DNA of 64,000 nucleotides from Erwinia_E haradaeae_G (GCF_900698955.1 NZ_LR217720.1:744001-808000), one strand, 5' to 3'. Positions 9,348 to 20,800 are shown, counted from the stretch's first letter. The notes: a model not told the origin generated them from the letters alone. Numbers and translations are program-made.

Positions 9348-12300
9348 CTAACATGAGTCTATTTGATGGTGTTGTAGAATAGGAGTTAACCAATTTTCTG
9401 CTGCCAGCATCATATCCTTGATATTAGTAGCATTTAGGTGTGGTAATAACCTCTGTAGAAAAATATCGTCTTTCTCACCGCCTATGTAATCAGTGCCATA
9501 CCAATATTGTAGTAACTTCCTGCGTGCCTGATTCTGTGTATTCTCATCATATTTTATCATACATCGATCTTTATCAAAACATGCCTGTAGCCATGCACCT
9601 CCGGAAGACGTCAGCAATAAAGGAGCAGATATTCCCAATAGATATCCATTAATATAATGAAGTAAATACTTTGTAGCTACATCGGCAGATAATGGCAAAA
9701 AACGCCACAAACTATCTTTTAAACCTAACATGAGGCTTACTCCACTTCCACCTGTGGCACAGTATACTAAATGTTCTAACCATAGTATTAATGCATCTTT
9801 AAAATTTAAGACTCCAGGACGCCAGCGTAATAATCCATGATCCTGAACTGGCATTAAGTAACCAGTAAGTAATAGTGAGTTATTAATGTTTAGTAAAATT
9901 TCTCTATTTGGTAGAGGTGCATAATGTGGAGCTATTTTGGCAGCCAGATGGCTCATTTCAGTGACTCTTTCTTCCCAAAATACTTTCCCCCACGCGCCAT
10001 AGGGCAGTATGCCTGCTGCTTTAAAACGATTATACAGCAACCATTCATCCTTTTGATTCATAAGAGCCTGTAACAACTGACTATCTACCTGGTAACGAGT
10101 AATATTATCTACCACAAACGGCTCTGTATCAGATACAGTGATGGTATCTCTCTCAAAAGTAGTATTAAGACGCAATTGAAAGAAACGTCGTACTGGATGT
10201 CGCCAAAAATTTATTAACGTATCTATGCTTAATTTAGTGGTCGCCTCTTGCAAAGCAATACGACTCAAATTATGATAAAGGGGGTCTTTTGTCTGACTAA
10301 CAAGGAGCCATGGAGAACACACTCCACATGATTGACCCCAATCAAAAAAGTTCTGATGGGCAATCGGAATGCGATGATGTACATGTTGCAAATGTTTGGT
10401 GAGCGCAACAGAACTACTAGCAATATCTTTTTCTATATCCTGAGATAAAACAAAACTATAGCTAATGTATTCCATTAATTCACTCACTAAAAGTGATGGA
10501 TAGCATACTGTGTTATCATGTATGGATTTATTAACATAACTGATATAAAATTTTTTGCTCGCTTTATGTAGAGCATCCAAAAAAGTGTATTTTTCACTAT
10601 TCCAATAACTATTATTATCCTTCTGTGTGTGTGTATGCACCCCTTTGTCATGTGTTAAATCCACACTCAGTGGTAATATAGTACGTGGATATACCCCTTC
10701 ATTCATCCCTAATAAACATACTACTTTAACGGGAACGCAGGCCATGGGCCTCAGAGTACAAAAATTGATAGCTCCCGGAAGATAAGGGTTTCTTATCGAT
10801 TGTTCGTTAAAATACAGATCAAGTTCATCTCGAAGGCGAGATAATGGTACTGTGTCATGATACAAAGCTTGTATTCCATGATTAATCACTCTATTCCAGT
10901 GATCTTCGATAAATGCTAATTCTTGTTCGTTGTCTGCATTTTTCTTTATAAAATCATCAAGAATATGACGACATATAGGTAACCAGTTGCTTAAACTTAA
11001 CGGTTCTATTAAACGATTTCTCCATTTCTTCAGACACATGATAAATTCAGAAAGATTCCCTGCTAGTGCTGCAATCAATCCACTAGACTCATCAAAAGGT
11101 AAAATACCATTCCACTCGCCTGCTTCACTATTTATTGCATAACCTAATAACATGCGAGTTAATCCAAACTGCCAAGTATTCTGAGTGGTGATAACTATAT
11201 CACAATCGTGCATACTTTGATCATCTAAACCCCATCGTATACCTGACTCTGGTATCCAGCGACGTAATAATAATAAACCCTCCTTATTAATACCAAAACA
11301 TTGAGCAACGGCAGGAAATTCAAGTAAAGCCAGCACTTCTTCAGCTGTAAACTGACTTTCTGGTAGACGCAATAAGATGTGGAAAACCTTAGTGGATGGG
11401 TTATTTTGGATAAGCTGATTATTGGAAATATAAAATGGTAAACCTCGACCCGATACTACGGGACTAAAAATAGCTTCAATAAAAGGTACATAAAGATTAA
11501 TATCTGCAGCCATCACCATAATATCTCGAACTGTCAGTGCTGGATCATCTACCATCATCGCTAACAATTGATCCTGTAAAACTTCCACTTCATGATATAA
11601 ACTACAGCATAAGTGGATCTCGATTGAACAATCATCTAAAGATATCACACGCTTCCCGCGACTATCCATTGTCTCATTACGTTTCAAACCAAGAAGTGAG
11701 TGATCTTCTAGTTCTAATATATCACGCTTTAAAATCTGTAAAAGATTACAGGGATCCATGTCGATAAAAGCGCATACTTCTTTAGCTGCACTCTGCACAA
11801 CAAAAAAAAGATTCTCTTTCTCTGCTTGACCCCATGAAGATAATAAAGGATTGCTTAATTTCTGCTCACCGACCGTGTTAAATAAAGAAGAAACACTCTC
11901 TGCATCACGAAATTGCGGCATTGGATGATGATCTATATAGTGATAACGGTGATGATGTTGTATTGTAGTTAAAGATACATGATCTTTGATATTACCCCAA
12001 TAATAACGACATGGATTCTCAAAAAAAATATGTACATCTATATGTACGCCTAACGCCTCTATATAAGATATAGGTAGTGTTGACAAACCAAAAATAAACA
12101 CTCTTTCAGGAAGGTTAGGCGGACAAATTATTGAATGTTTAAGAATAGAAATAAATTTCTGAAAAAGATCAGCAAAACCCCATTCTTGTCCTGTTATCTG
12201 ACAAGTATATGCCACTAATGCAATCCATAGTGGTGCTTGCCACATCTGAGCCTCTCCTAACGTTGCTTCTCTTTGGAAATGCTCCCATTGATATAACCAC

Positions 12301-12731
12301 TGGGGATGATGTACAAGATATTCCTTAAATAAAGATGCCATGCATGATGTCAGCTGGAATAATTTATGATTTTCTTTATCATCAATGAGGTAGTGGTGAA
12401 GCATAAAAAAGCGCTCATCTAACAGTAAACTTGAAAAAATAGCTCTCATCTTCCAACGCATGCTAAGTCTACTGAAACCACTCTTCCTGGAGCACATAGG
12501 TAACACACGATTCAACATATCCCATATAAAATTCTCAGATGATGGAAAATCGATATTAGCAGAAATACCAAATTCTTCAGCAAACGATATTTTCAACCAT
12601 TGAACAATATTGGAACTTGGTGCTAGTACTACTTCTGGGCACAAGGGGTTATGCAAAGGCTTCTCTTTGATTTCTCGACAAAGGAGTTTTTTAAGCATCC
12701 ATAATTGATTAGAGTGATACAGGATAATCAT
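9348..12731 (-). CDS. recC: Exodeoxyribonuclease V gamma subunit (RecC)
   Basis: Scaffold and Chi-recognition subunit of the RecBCD helicase-nuclease that processes double-strand ends. It is collinear with E. coli RecC from YHSN at the N-terminus through FGISANIDFP, LFQLTS, NPCRYYWGDIK-like, GIRWGLDDQS, FGLTRMLLGYA, DESSGLIAAL, VVCLLGMNEGVYPR, HPVRRFFQ(L)RL and LPYGAWGKVFWE to SGGAWLQACFDK. The ATG at 12731 gives MIILYHSNQL (E. coli MLRVYHSNRL), making 1127 residues against 1122; the frame stays open 13 codons further without homology. RecB and RecD are not in this window, and their partner genes are needed for RecC to act. No frameshift is seen in this long gene, which argues for function. 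Confidence 0.96.
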   Translation of the reverse strand: MIILYHSNQLWMLKKLLCREIKEKPLHNPLCPEVVLAPSSNIVQWLKISFAEEFGISANIDFPSSENFIWDMLNRVLPMCSRKSGFSRLSMRWKMRAIFSSLLLDERFFMLHHYLIDDKENHKLFQLTSCMASLFKEYLVHHPQWLYQWEHFQREATLGEAQMWQAPLWIALVAYTCQITGQEWGFADLFQKFISILKHSIICPPNLPERVFIFGLSTLPISYIEALGVHIDVHIFFENPCRYYWGNIKDHVSLTTIQHHHRYHYIDHHPMPQFRDAESVSSLFNTVGEQKLSNPLLSSWGQAEKENLFFVVQSAAKEVCAFIDMDPCNLLQILKRDILELEDHSLLGLKRNETMDSRGKRVISLDDCSIEIHLCCSLYHEVEVLQDQLLAMMVDDPALTVRDIMVMAADINLYVPFIEAIFSPVVSGRGLPFYISNNQLIQNNPSTKVFHILLRLPESQFTAEEVLALLEFPAVAQCFGINKEGLLLLRRWIPESGIRWGLDDQSMHDCDIVITTQNTWQFGLTRMLLGYAINSEAGEWNGILPFDESSGLIAALAGNLSEFIMCLKKWRNRLIEPLSLSNWLPICRHILDDFIKKNADNEQELAFIEDHWNRVINHGIQALYHDTVPLSRLRDELDLYFNEQSIRNPYLPGAINFCTLRPMACVPVKVVCLLGMNEGVYPRTILPLSVDLTHDKGVHTHTQKDNNSYWNSEKYTFLDALHKASKKFYISYVNKSIHDNTVCYPSLLVSELMEYISYSFVLSQDIEKDIASSSVALTKHLQHVHHRIPIAHQNFFDWGQSCGVCSPWLLVSQTKDPLYHNLSRIALQEATTKLSIDTLINFWRHPVRRFFQLRLNTTFERDTITVSDTEPFVVDNITRYQVDSQLLQALMNQKDEWLLYNRFKAAGILPYGAWGKVFWEERVTEMSHLAAKIAPHYAPLPNREILLNINNSLLLTGYLMPVQDHGLLRWRPGVLNFKDALILWLEHLVYCATGGSGVSLMLGLKDSLWRFLPLSADVATKYLLHYINGYLLGISAPLLLTSSGGAWLQACFDKDRCMIKYDENTQNQARRKLLQYWYGTDYIGGEKDDIFLQRLLPHLNATNIKDMMLAAENWLTPILQHHQIDSC

Positions 12732-12901
12732 ATTTACTGATCCAATCAGTAATACGATGTAATATTGCACAACAAATAAGACATAACTCGATACCTAAAA
12801 GATGGAAAAGAAACAAAAAGGTTGTATAAAAAAATAATGCTTGTATTATATATAATGTAGTTATTATTATAATTATGATATTGTATAATCAAACAACATC
12901 A

Positions 12902-12977
<76 letters not shown>

Positions 12978-14760
12978 AGATATCATCTATCTTACAATCT
13001 AGTGTACGTTCACATGTCATATGTTGATTATAAAATGCAGAATTCTGCATGATACATAAAAGCGTCCGTTGATAGTCATGGAGCTTACTATTTATAAAAT
13101 AGTCATTGTCTAGGTTCACTGTGGTAAGAAAGTATATTTCGAAATCAGTCATGGCATTATTATACCGTATATAAAATAACAGATTTTTCTTCACTAGCTG
13201 ATGATTTCTCTCATAATATTAGCACCATGGATATATTGAATATTCAGGATATGAAATATAATTCAAGCTCTTCTCTATGCAACTAAACAGTTGGATGCAC
13301 GTATGGTCGCATATTATTGACAGCATTGGTATCCTTCACAAATTTTAAAAATGACTGAAGAGAAGAAAGAAAGCAATCTTTAAAGGTGCGGTGGTACGTA
13401 TCATTATACGATATAACCGCATACTACACGAATATATGACATAGATAGCCATCAAAGATGGCATAGAATAGTTATGAGCAGCGAGAAAAGAAGAAAAATC
13501 TATAATCTCTTTTTTATTTGAAGGGAATCCCAAAGATACTTTTCAATAGTATTTATCCCATATATACTATTCAATAATATTGAATAGTATATATTTTTAT
13601 ATAATAGAATATTAATGCATTATTTATCTAGGATAATACAGGTGCATAATGGTGTCTGCATCTGTATATTAGTTCAAAATGTTAAAACATGAGAATGAAA
13701 ATCTCTGAGTTAAGATGAAAATATTACGAACTGTAATATGGAAAAAACAAAATTCTGCTAATACTCAAACTATCATTACTAATCATTATCAGTCGCCTGG
13801 TCAATACCCATACTCTACGTACAATCTATCATTATGAATGATATAAAAAAGTGTATTGTCCCACTTACTGTATAAGTGTTATCTGGAACAAAAAATAATT
13901 GGCGTTTCTTTTGTAGAAAACATTGTCAACTCATAGATCTAGGAAGGTGGTTAAATAAAGATATACAAAATTCTCCCATGCATCATATAAATGATAAAGG
14001 AAGATAATTATTCCATATATTTATAATTTTCAACACTGAACCAACCACTAATAATTTTCCCTGAGGCAGCAAAATATTCTTATTATATAAGTCAACTCAT
14101 TACTTAACATTACAGTATTTTGTGTGAACGTTCCCTTGTATTGATTTATGTAGTATCTTATAATAAATTCATTGATTTTGTTTCTTACGACTGAAGTCAT
14201 AGGCTCTCAATAAAACCACAAAATAATATGTTTGAGCGTAATATCGTCATGTATCCAAAATAGTAAGATGAGAAAAACTTCTCTTTGTTTTTTAAAAAAC
14301 TCCAATATTATTGACTATCATATATTATGTCATGCGTCATATTCTACATAGCGCCACATGCCTAATCTATTATATTGATATTCTATGCAGATTTTTTTAG
14401 AGAGGTAGAAGTAGTTAATCATGTTATTGATGTGACATCATATATTAGTAACATCTACTTACTAATATCAAGGATGCATACTCGTGTAATACTTCACCTT
14501 TAAGACATGTGTGAATTATTTATGAATGTTAAAGTATCCAGTCATCTTTTATGCATACAACATATACCGATTATAAGAATCTGTAAGAATATGGACGCAT
14601 ATATTCGGTAAAGGTATAAGTGCACATTAATGAAATACTATGAAATCTTGCAAATACAGTAATATAACTACCGAAAAGTAACTGTTACTCTAAAATAAAA
14701 CTGAAGTTATAAAATATAAGATTGATAATCAACCATGCTACATTCATCATCTCATTCATC
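12978..14760. other. Intergenic region tRNA-Gly to rpsT
   Basis: About 1.8 kb with no recognisable gene on either strand; short frames lack homology. It holds a strong AT hairpin at 13560-13594. There is no further tRNA-like structure. Confidence 0.55.
13560..13594. repeat. 16-bp perfect inverted repeat (hairpin)
   Basis: Arms at 13560-13575 and 13579-13594 are perfectly complementary around a 3-nt loop, and a T-rich tract follows on the plus strand. It could act as an AT-type terminator, but no gene ends nearby. Confidence 0.6.
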
Positions 14761-15030
14761 TTATAGAACAGGCATTTTCTTAATCTTCGCACTAATATTG
14801 GCTTTATGTCGTGCAGCTTTATTTTTATGAATAAGCCCTTTCGAAGCTTGACGATCTATAAGTGTCTGCATAGCATGAAAAGCACTCTTGGCACCTTCTT
14901 GATTACCGGTAACGATAGCTGTATAAACTTTTTTGATAAAAGTACGTATCATTGAGCGATGACTTGCATTATGTTTACGATGTTTTTCAGCCGTAATCAC
15001 TCGTTTTTTAGCTGACTTAATATTAGCCAA
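14761..15030 (-). CDS. rpsT: 30S ribosomal protein S20
   Basis: Primary 16S rRNA-binding protein of the small subunit, 89 residues (E. coli 87), a bundle of basic helices with the typical ANIKSAKKR start and KNKAARHKA-type C-terminus. The start codon is TTG at 15030, with AGGAG seven bases upstream. E. coli rpsT also starts with UUG, where the poor start is part of S20 autoregulation, so the same logic may survive. In enterobacteria it is divergent from ribF-ileS-lspA; ribF is missing here. Confidence 0.97.
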   Translation of the reverse strand: MANIKSAKKRVITAEKHRKHNASHRSMIRTFIKKVYTAIVTGNQEGAKSAFHAMQTLIDRQASKGLIHKNKAARHKANISAKIKKMPVL

Positions 15031-16501
15031 AATTATACTCCTAAATATTGATACTATGTATGATAAAATTTTAGAAAATTATTTCCTTTATCATAACCCT
15101 TGTCAACAAATTTCTAAAATTCACCAACATGATAAATTTAGATACACATATAGTACACGATGTAATAAAAAACATAAGAAAAACCTTACTGTCCATTCAA
15201 TAAATATCAGTCCAATACATGCAAGAAGATTATTGTACCTATATGCCTTCTACTTATCAATCCTTTAGATACATGTCGTATACTACAATGACACATTCGA
15301 CAAATATCACATTTCTTTTCAAAATAAAATGCACTCAAAAGAACAAAACATACAACAGAATCATCAAAAATTAATTATGCCACAAAAAACTATTCACAAT
15401 CATTGAACCTACTGTATATAAACAACGACAAACTATTCTCATCACTCTAGTTATAGTAAAAGCATTACCAATCGAATAATATTAACATCGGTTGCAATAG
15501 CAAAATGTTAATACACACATTTATCAATGATATTGTCCAAATATTTATGTATTACCATATCTACAGAATAAACATCTAAAAATATTGCATAACATCGACT
15601 ATGTATCATCATTAGGAATGTAAATTAATGTATATTTTGTGTATTAACTATATGATCATCCTATACTTAGGTCTCGGTATTCAACATAAAGAGAAATGTT
15701 ATCTTCGTGCGGTTTTGTGTTTACAAGATCTATAGATATTAGAATATCATAATAACCACACTATGTGGCTATATACTACCTACCCACTCGACACAAAAAC
15801 CTATATTGGATAAACGGACCTGGCCATTTGATCTAATCGTAGAATATATATTGTGATAAACTATGTACTATGTAAGTATGCATATTGTCTCCCATCATCA
15901 TTTTTGTATTAACTCAGTTGCATAATATATGAAAACAAATTCTCACCCGATATAACATAAGACAACTATGGCATTCAGAATTGTCTTAGATTAATCAGTA
16001 CAAGTCATGGCAGAAACGTATACTATTTTATAGTATATGCTATTGTATTTTTAGGCGATTTATGCTGTAACTACTGTATGTTTATACATTTCATACATGC
16101 ACAGTAAGCGACAAGTATATGAGTATCATCTTGCTATTGTTGTTTTCAAAGAGATAAATTTTCAAGATATTTTCCAAAACATGTATAAATTGAATACAAT
16201 TCATACACAAAGCAATAAAAGTAGTATATTACAAATGATCTCAATAAAGCAGAGATAGATTATTGAAAATATATAGGTCCCATATATAAATTTTCATAAA
16301 AAGCAAATAACGCTTTATGGTAGAGCTGATCAAACAACAGCGCTCAAATAACATTGTATATATTAATATATCTCATCCACATAACTTACAATTCATCGCT
16401 ATACGATTTTATCGATACCATTGTAATATAAAAATATTCGTTTTGCGTTTGATGTTAAATTGTCATTCAAGAATGCTAATTAAGATGGAATATGAAATCT
16501 A
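15031..16501. other. Intergenic region rpsT-ileS, former site of ribF
   Basis: About 1.47 kb. Enterobacterial gene order places ribF (bifunctional FAD synthetase/riboflavin kinase, about 940 bp) here. I find no GNFDGVHRGH or other RibF motif in any frame. The residual length fits a gene eroded beyond recognition. A 61-codon frame abutting ileS (from 16317) has no recognised homology. Confidence 0.5.
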
Positions 16502-19318
16502 ATGATTGACTATAAAACAACCTTGAATTTACCAAAAACAAATTTCCCGATGCGGGGACGTTTATCTAAACATGAACCTCGCATTTTGAAACGTTGGTAT
16601 GATGATAAACTATATGATATGATACGAGCATCAAAAAAAGGTAAAAAAACCTTTTTACTACATGATGGACCACCTTACGCTAATGGCAATATTCATATTG
16701 GTCACGCAGTTAATAAAATCTTAAAAGATATCATTATTAAATCTAAAAACCTCTCGGGTTATAATGCACCTTATATACCTGGTTGGGACTGCCATGGTTT
16801 ACCAATAGAACACAAAGTAGAGAAAACCTCTGGTAAACCTGGAATACAAATTAGTCAAGCAGAATTTCGTATTGCATGTCGTCAATATGCCTCTCAGCAG
16901 ATAGACGCACAAAAATCTGAGTTTGTCCGACTTGGAATCCTCGGTGAATGGCATCATCCTTATCAAACAATGAACTTTCATACCGAAGCCAATATCATTA
17001 GAGCACTTGGAAAAATTATTGCAAATGGTCACCTTTATAAAGGTACTAAACCCGTACCGTGGTGTCTAGATTGTCGGTCTGCTATGGCAGACGCTGAAAT
17101 AGAATATTATGATAAAACATCTCCATCTATCATGGTTCTATTTAATGCCATAGAGAAAAAAGAAATACAAATAAAATTTCATAATGCATGTGTGGATGGC
17201 CCAATTTCACTAGTCATATGGACTACCACTCCATGGACTCTTCCTGCGAATCGTGCTATTTCAGTACATCCAACAATTAGTTATCAACTAGTCCAGATCA
17301 TAGACCGGGCGCTCATACTCGCTACAGATATGGTTGATAAAGTTATGAATTGTATTGGGATACCGACATGGAAGGTACTAGGAAATATACCAGGAAAAAC
17401 CCTTGCAGGTATTAAATTCCAACATCCATTTCTCACATACATCCCTTCTGTTATTTTAAATGAGAATGTCATCTTAGATACGGGTACAGGAATAGTACAT
17501 ATCGCACCTGATCATGGTATCGATGACTACGATGTTAGTCAAAAATATGCCATACAAACTATTAATCCAGTAGGACCAGACGGTTGTTATCGGTCTGGAA
17601 TTTTCTCTAAATTAGATGGTATAAATGTTTTTCAAGCCAATGCCATCATTCTAGAAATTTTACGTAAAAATCACGCACTACTCCACTTAGAAAAAATTCA
17701 GCATAGCTATCCACATTGCTGGCGTCATAAAAGTCCCATTATCTTTCGTGTCACCCCACAATGGTTTATTAGTATGGACAAAAACAGGCTACGCGCAAAA
17801 TCTTTACAACAGATACAAAACGTATACTGGATTCCAGGATGGGGTCAAAAGCGGATGCATGCAATGCTTACGAGTCGTCCAGACTGGTGCATTTCACGAC
17901 AACGCACTTGGGGTGTACCTATGGCACTTTTTATTCATCAACAAACTGAAAAACTACATCCTGATTCCCTAGGCATCCTAGAAACTGTTGCGAAGCTTGT
18001 TGAAAAGAATGGCATTCAAGCATGGTGGGATTTAGATCCTTCTCAAATACTCGGGTCTGATGCTAAAAACTATATTCAAGTATCGGATACGTTAGATGTT
18101 TGGTTTGATTCAGGCTCTACCAGCTACTCAGTTCTTGATGCATTACCTGAATATCGTGGTCATATTCCTGACCTTTATCTAGAAGGATCCGATCAACATC
18201 GTGGGTGGTTTATGTCATCCTTAATTATATCTACGGCCATGAAAGGTATAGCACCATATCGACAGGTTCTTACTCATGGATTTACAGTGGATGGTCAAGG
18301 ACGCAAAATGTCAAAATCACAGAATAATACTGTAAGCCCACGCGATATTATCGACACAGTTGGTGCGGATATTTTGCGTTTATGGGTTGCATCTACTAAT
18401 TATTCTGGAGAGATTGCTTTTTCTGAGCAAATTTTACAACGCTCTATTGATAGCTATCGTCGTATCCGTAATACTGCACGTTTTCTCCTAGCTAATCTTA
18501 CTGGATTTGATCCCACTACACATAGGGTCAGTCAGGAAAGCATGCTCGTATTAGACCGATGGGCTATCGGACGTGCTTTAGAGGCGCAAAATGCTATTAT
18601 TACTTCCTATGAGACCTACCAATTTCATGAAGTAGTACAGCGCATCATGCACTTTTGCTCAATTGAAATGGGAGCCTTTTATCTTGATGTTATCAAGGAC
18701 CGCCAATATACAGCTAAAGCTGATAGCTTGGCGCGCCGCAGCTGCCAAACAGCATTATGGTATATTTCTGAAGCTTTAGTGCGCTGGATAGCACCGATTA
18801 TATCTTTTACAGCAGATGAAATATGGCATTATCTACCTGGAAAAAGAGCGCAATATGTATTTACTGAAGAATGGTTTAATGAATTATTCAGCCTCTCTGA
18901 TCATGAGATAATGAATAATATGTATTGGGATGAATTAATTACAGTACGTGGAGAGGTGAATAAAGTAATTGAACAGGAACGTATTGCTAAACGTATAGGA
19001 AATGCATTAGAAGTCAGCGTCACACTCTACGTCAATCAACAGTTGGCAGAGAAATTAATGAACCTCCGTGATGAATTACGTTTTCTCTTACTTACATCTG
19101 GAGCGGAAGTCTTAGATATTGCCAATGCACCGAAAGATGCATATCAAAGTACTCTCTTTAAACATGTCAAAATTGTTTTAAAAAAACTAAACACTCAAAA
19201 ATGTCCGCGATGCTGGCACTATACCAAAAATATTGGCTATAATCATATATGCAAGGACATTTGTAACCGCTGCATTGCTAATATATTTGGGCATGGTGAG
19301 GAACGTAAATTTGTATGA
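16502..19318 (+). CDS. ileS: Isoleucyl-tRNA synthetase
   Basis: Class Ia synthetase charging tRNA-Ile, 938 residues, exactly the E. coli length. HIGH lies at 65-68, the CP1 editing domain has WTTTP (240-244), and KMSKS lies near 602-606. An anticodon-binding helical domain and a C-terminal zinc finger (CPRCWHY... CKDICNRC) follow. In the editing pocket H333 and D342 are kept, but E. coli Gly337 is Asp here (APDHG). There is no strong Shine-Dalgarno sequence at the ATG. lspA overlaps the stop by 4 bp (ATGA), so the two are translationally coupled as in E. coli. Confidence 0.98.
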   Translation: MIDYKTTLNLPKTNFPMRGRLSKHEPRILKRWYDDKLYDMIRASKKGKKTFLLHDGPPYANGNIHIGHAVNKILKDIIIKSKNLSGYNAPYIPGWDCHGLPIEHKVEKTSGKPGIQISQAEFRIACRQYASQQIDAQKSEFVRLGILGEWHHPYQTMNFHTEANIIRALGKIIANGHLYKGTKPVPWCLDCRSAMADAEIEYYDKTSPSIMVLFNAIEKKEIQIKFHNACVDGPISLVIWTTTPWTLPANRAISVHPTISYQLVQIIDRALILATDMVDKVMNCIGIPTWKVLGNIPGKTLAGIKFQHPFLTYIPSVILNENVILDTGTGIVHIAPDHGIDDYDVSQKYAIQTINPVGPDGCYRSGIFSKLDGINVFQANAIILEILRKNHALLHLEKIQHSYPHCWRHKSPIIFRVTPQWFISMDKNRLRAKSLQQIQNVYWIPGWGQKRMHAMLTSRPDWCISRQRTWGVPMALFIHQQTEKLHPDSLGILETVAKLVEKNGIQAWWDLDPSQILGSDAKNYIQVSDTLDVWFDSGSTSYSVLDALPEYRGHIPDLYLEGSDQHRGWFMSSLIISTAMKGIAPYRQVLTHGFTVDGQGRKMSKSQNNTVSPRDIIDTVGADILRLWVASTNYSGEIAFSEQILQRSIDSYRRIRNTARFLLANLTGFDPTTHRVSQESMLVLDRWAIGRALEAQNAIITSYETYQFHEVVQRIMHFCSIEMGAFYLDVIKDRQYTAKADSLARRSCQTALWYISEALVRWIAPIISFTADEIWHYLPGKRAQYVFTEEWFNELFSLSDHEIMNNMYWDELITVRGEVNKVIEQERIAKRIGNALEVSVTLYVNQQLAEKLMNLRDELRFLLLTSGAEVLDIANAPKDAYQSTLFKHVKIVLKKLNTQKCPRCWHYTKNIGYNHICKDICNRCIANIFGHGEERKFV

Positions 19319-19821
19319 TACATAAAGACTTAAGATCTTGTAGACTGCGTTGGTTATGGATATCTTTCATAGTACTCAATCTTGATATTCTAAGTAAAAA
19401 ATGGGTAACTACACATCTACTACTTCATCAATCAATATCTATCATACCGTGTGTGAACCTTTATTATGCTCATAATTTTGGTGCAGCTTTTAGTTTTCTT
19501 TCTGACCAAGACGGATGGCAACGCTGGTTCTTATCCGCTATCACTAGCTTTCTTCTGATGATATTACTGATTAATATGTATTACAGTCAACCTAGGAGTA
19601 AATTACATAATTGTGCACATGCCTTATTAATAGGTGGAGCATTAGGGAATCTATACGATCGAATACACCGTGGTTTTGTTGTTGATTTTATTGACTTATA
19701 TATGACTAATTGGCATTTTGCTACCTTTAATATTGCTGATATCGCAATTTGTATTGGAGTTTTCCTTGTACTACTAAAAGGGGTAATAGTTCCTAAGGCT
19801 GATAAGAATCAAAAATCTTAA
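19315..19821 (+). CDS. lspA: Lipoprotein signal peptidase (signal peptidase II)
   Basis: Inner-membrane aspartic protease that removes the signal peptide from diacylglyceryl-modified prolipoproteins. Of 168 residues (E. coli 164), four hydrophobic segments are predicted (about 12-28, 70-88, 98-114, 138-156). The family blocks NFGAAFSFL, GGALGNLYDR...VVDFID and FNIADIAI carry the conserved Asn and catalytic Asp residues. Its start overlaps the ileS stop (ATGA). Retention implies that the cell still makes outer-membrane lipoproteins. Confidence 0.97.
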   Translation: MIHKDLRSCRLRWLWISFIVLNLDILSKKWVTTHLLLHQSISIIPCVNLYYAHNFGAAFSFLSDQDGWQRWFLSAITSFLLMILLINMYYSQPRSKLHNCAHALLIGGALGNLYDRIHRGFVVDFIDLYMTNWHFATFNIADIAICIGVFLVLLKGVIVPKADKNQKS

Positions 19822-20800
19822 AAGACATCTTTCTTCAGATTTACTCTGAATATCTCAGGATATTATAGAGCTTGTTTATACTATATAATCACATTTTTAG
19901 TTGAGTACAAAATGCACACGCGTACAAAATACGTTGGTTTATTAGTTATCAGACTAGAAGAAATACTTGTATTCATATATAAAAACCATAATAAAAGAAT
20001 AGTTATATTATCGAGGATCTAGATCACTATAGCGTAACATGTAGGTGATGCATAAAGAAGATTACAGATGTTGTGATAAAGTTTCGTACCATTTCTTCTG
20101 TGCACGATACAAAATCATGCTAATAAATATTTTTACTCAAATATACAATTTATATAAATAATATGTGTATGTACAATACACTAATATAATATGTACACCT
20201 CCAAATACAGAGAAATTTATATGATCATATAATCGAAAATCGCAATAGCGGATAGCCGCTAATAACACTACAATAAACGATAATGACAACTTTTATTCTG
20301 CAATAAAACGTACAAATATTTCATAATAACAACTCCAACAAACTGTAATTTTAATAATGAAGTATTGTGAAAAAGTGTATAAGAAATATGCGCTATATGT
20401 TCCCATGCGATCACATAATACTATCTATATATGCTAATATCTCATATAAAAAAGATCTTACATACAAAATGGCGAATAAGCTCTAACTTAATCTACTGAA
20501 GTATCCAAATCATACTCAAAAAGAGTATACTCAATAAAGAAAAGATACTAGAATTTTTGCTGTCCCTCTGAAATATGCCAGAAACTAAATTACATTACCG
20601 CATTGTTCACTATCTACAGATATGCATGAAGAATAAGTAGTTATTTGTAGAACTAACGGGAGACAATGCAATAAAACATTAATAGATGATCTCTTATTGC
20701 ACATAATCTGTCGTCAATTTCATCCATACCAGGTAGGTTAATGTTGTGAATATGTTAAGATATCTCAGGACTATCCTATCATCGTTACCAAGGAGAAACG
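19822..20800. other. Intergenic region lspA-ispH, former site of fkpB
   Basis: About 0.98 kb. In enterobacteria fkpB (peptidyl-prolyl isomerase, about 450 bp) lies between lspA and ispH. No FKBP-type motif is visible here. Weak overlapping hairpins near 19834-19864 could end the ileS-lspA transcript, but no T-tract follows. Confidence 0.5.
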
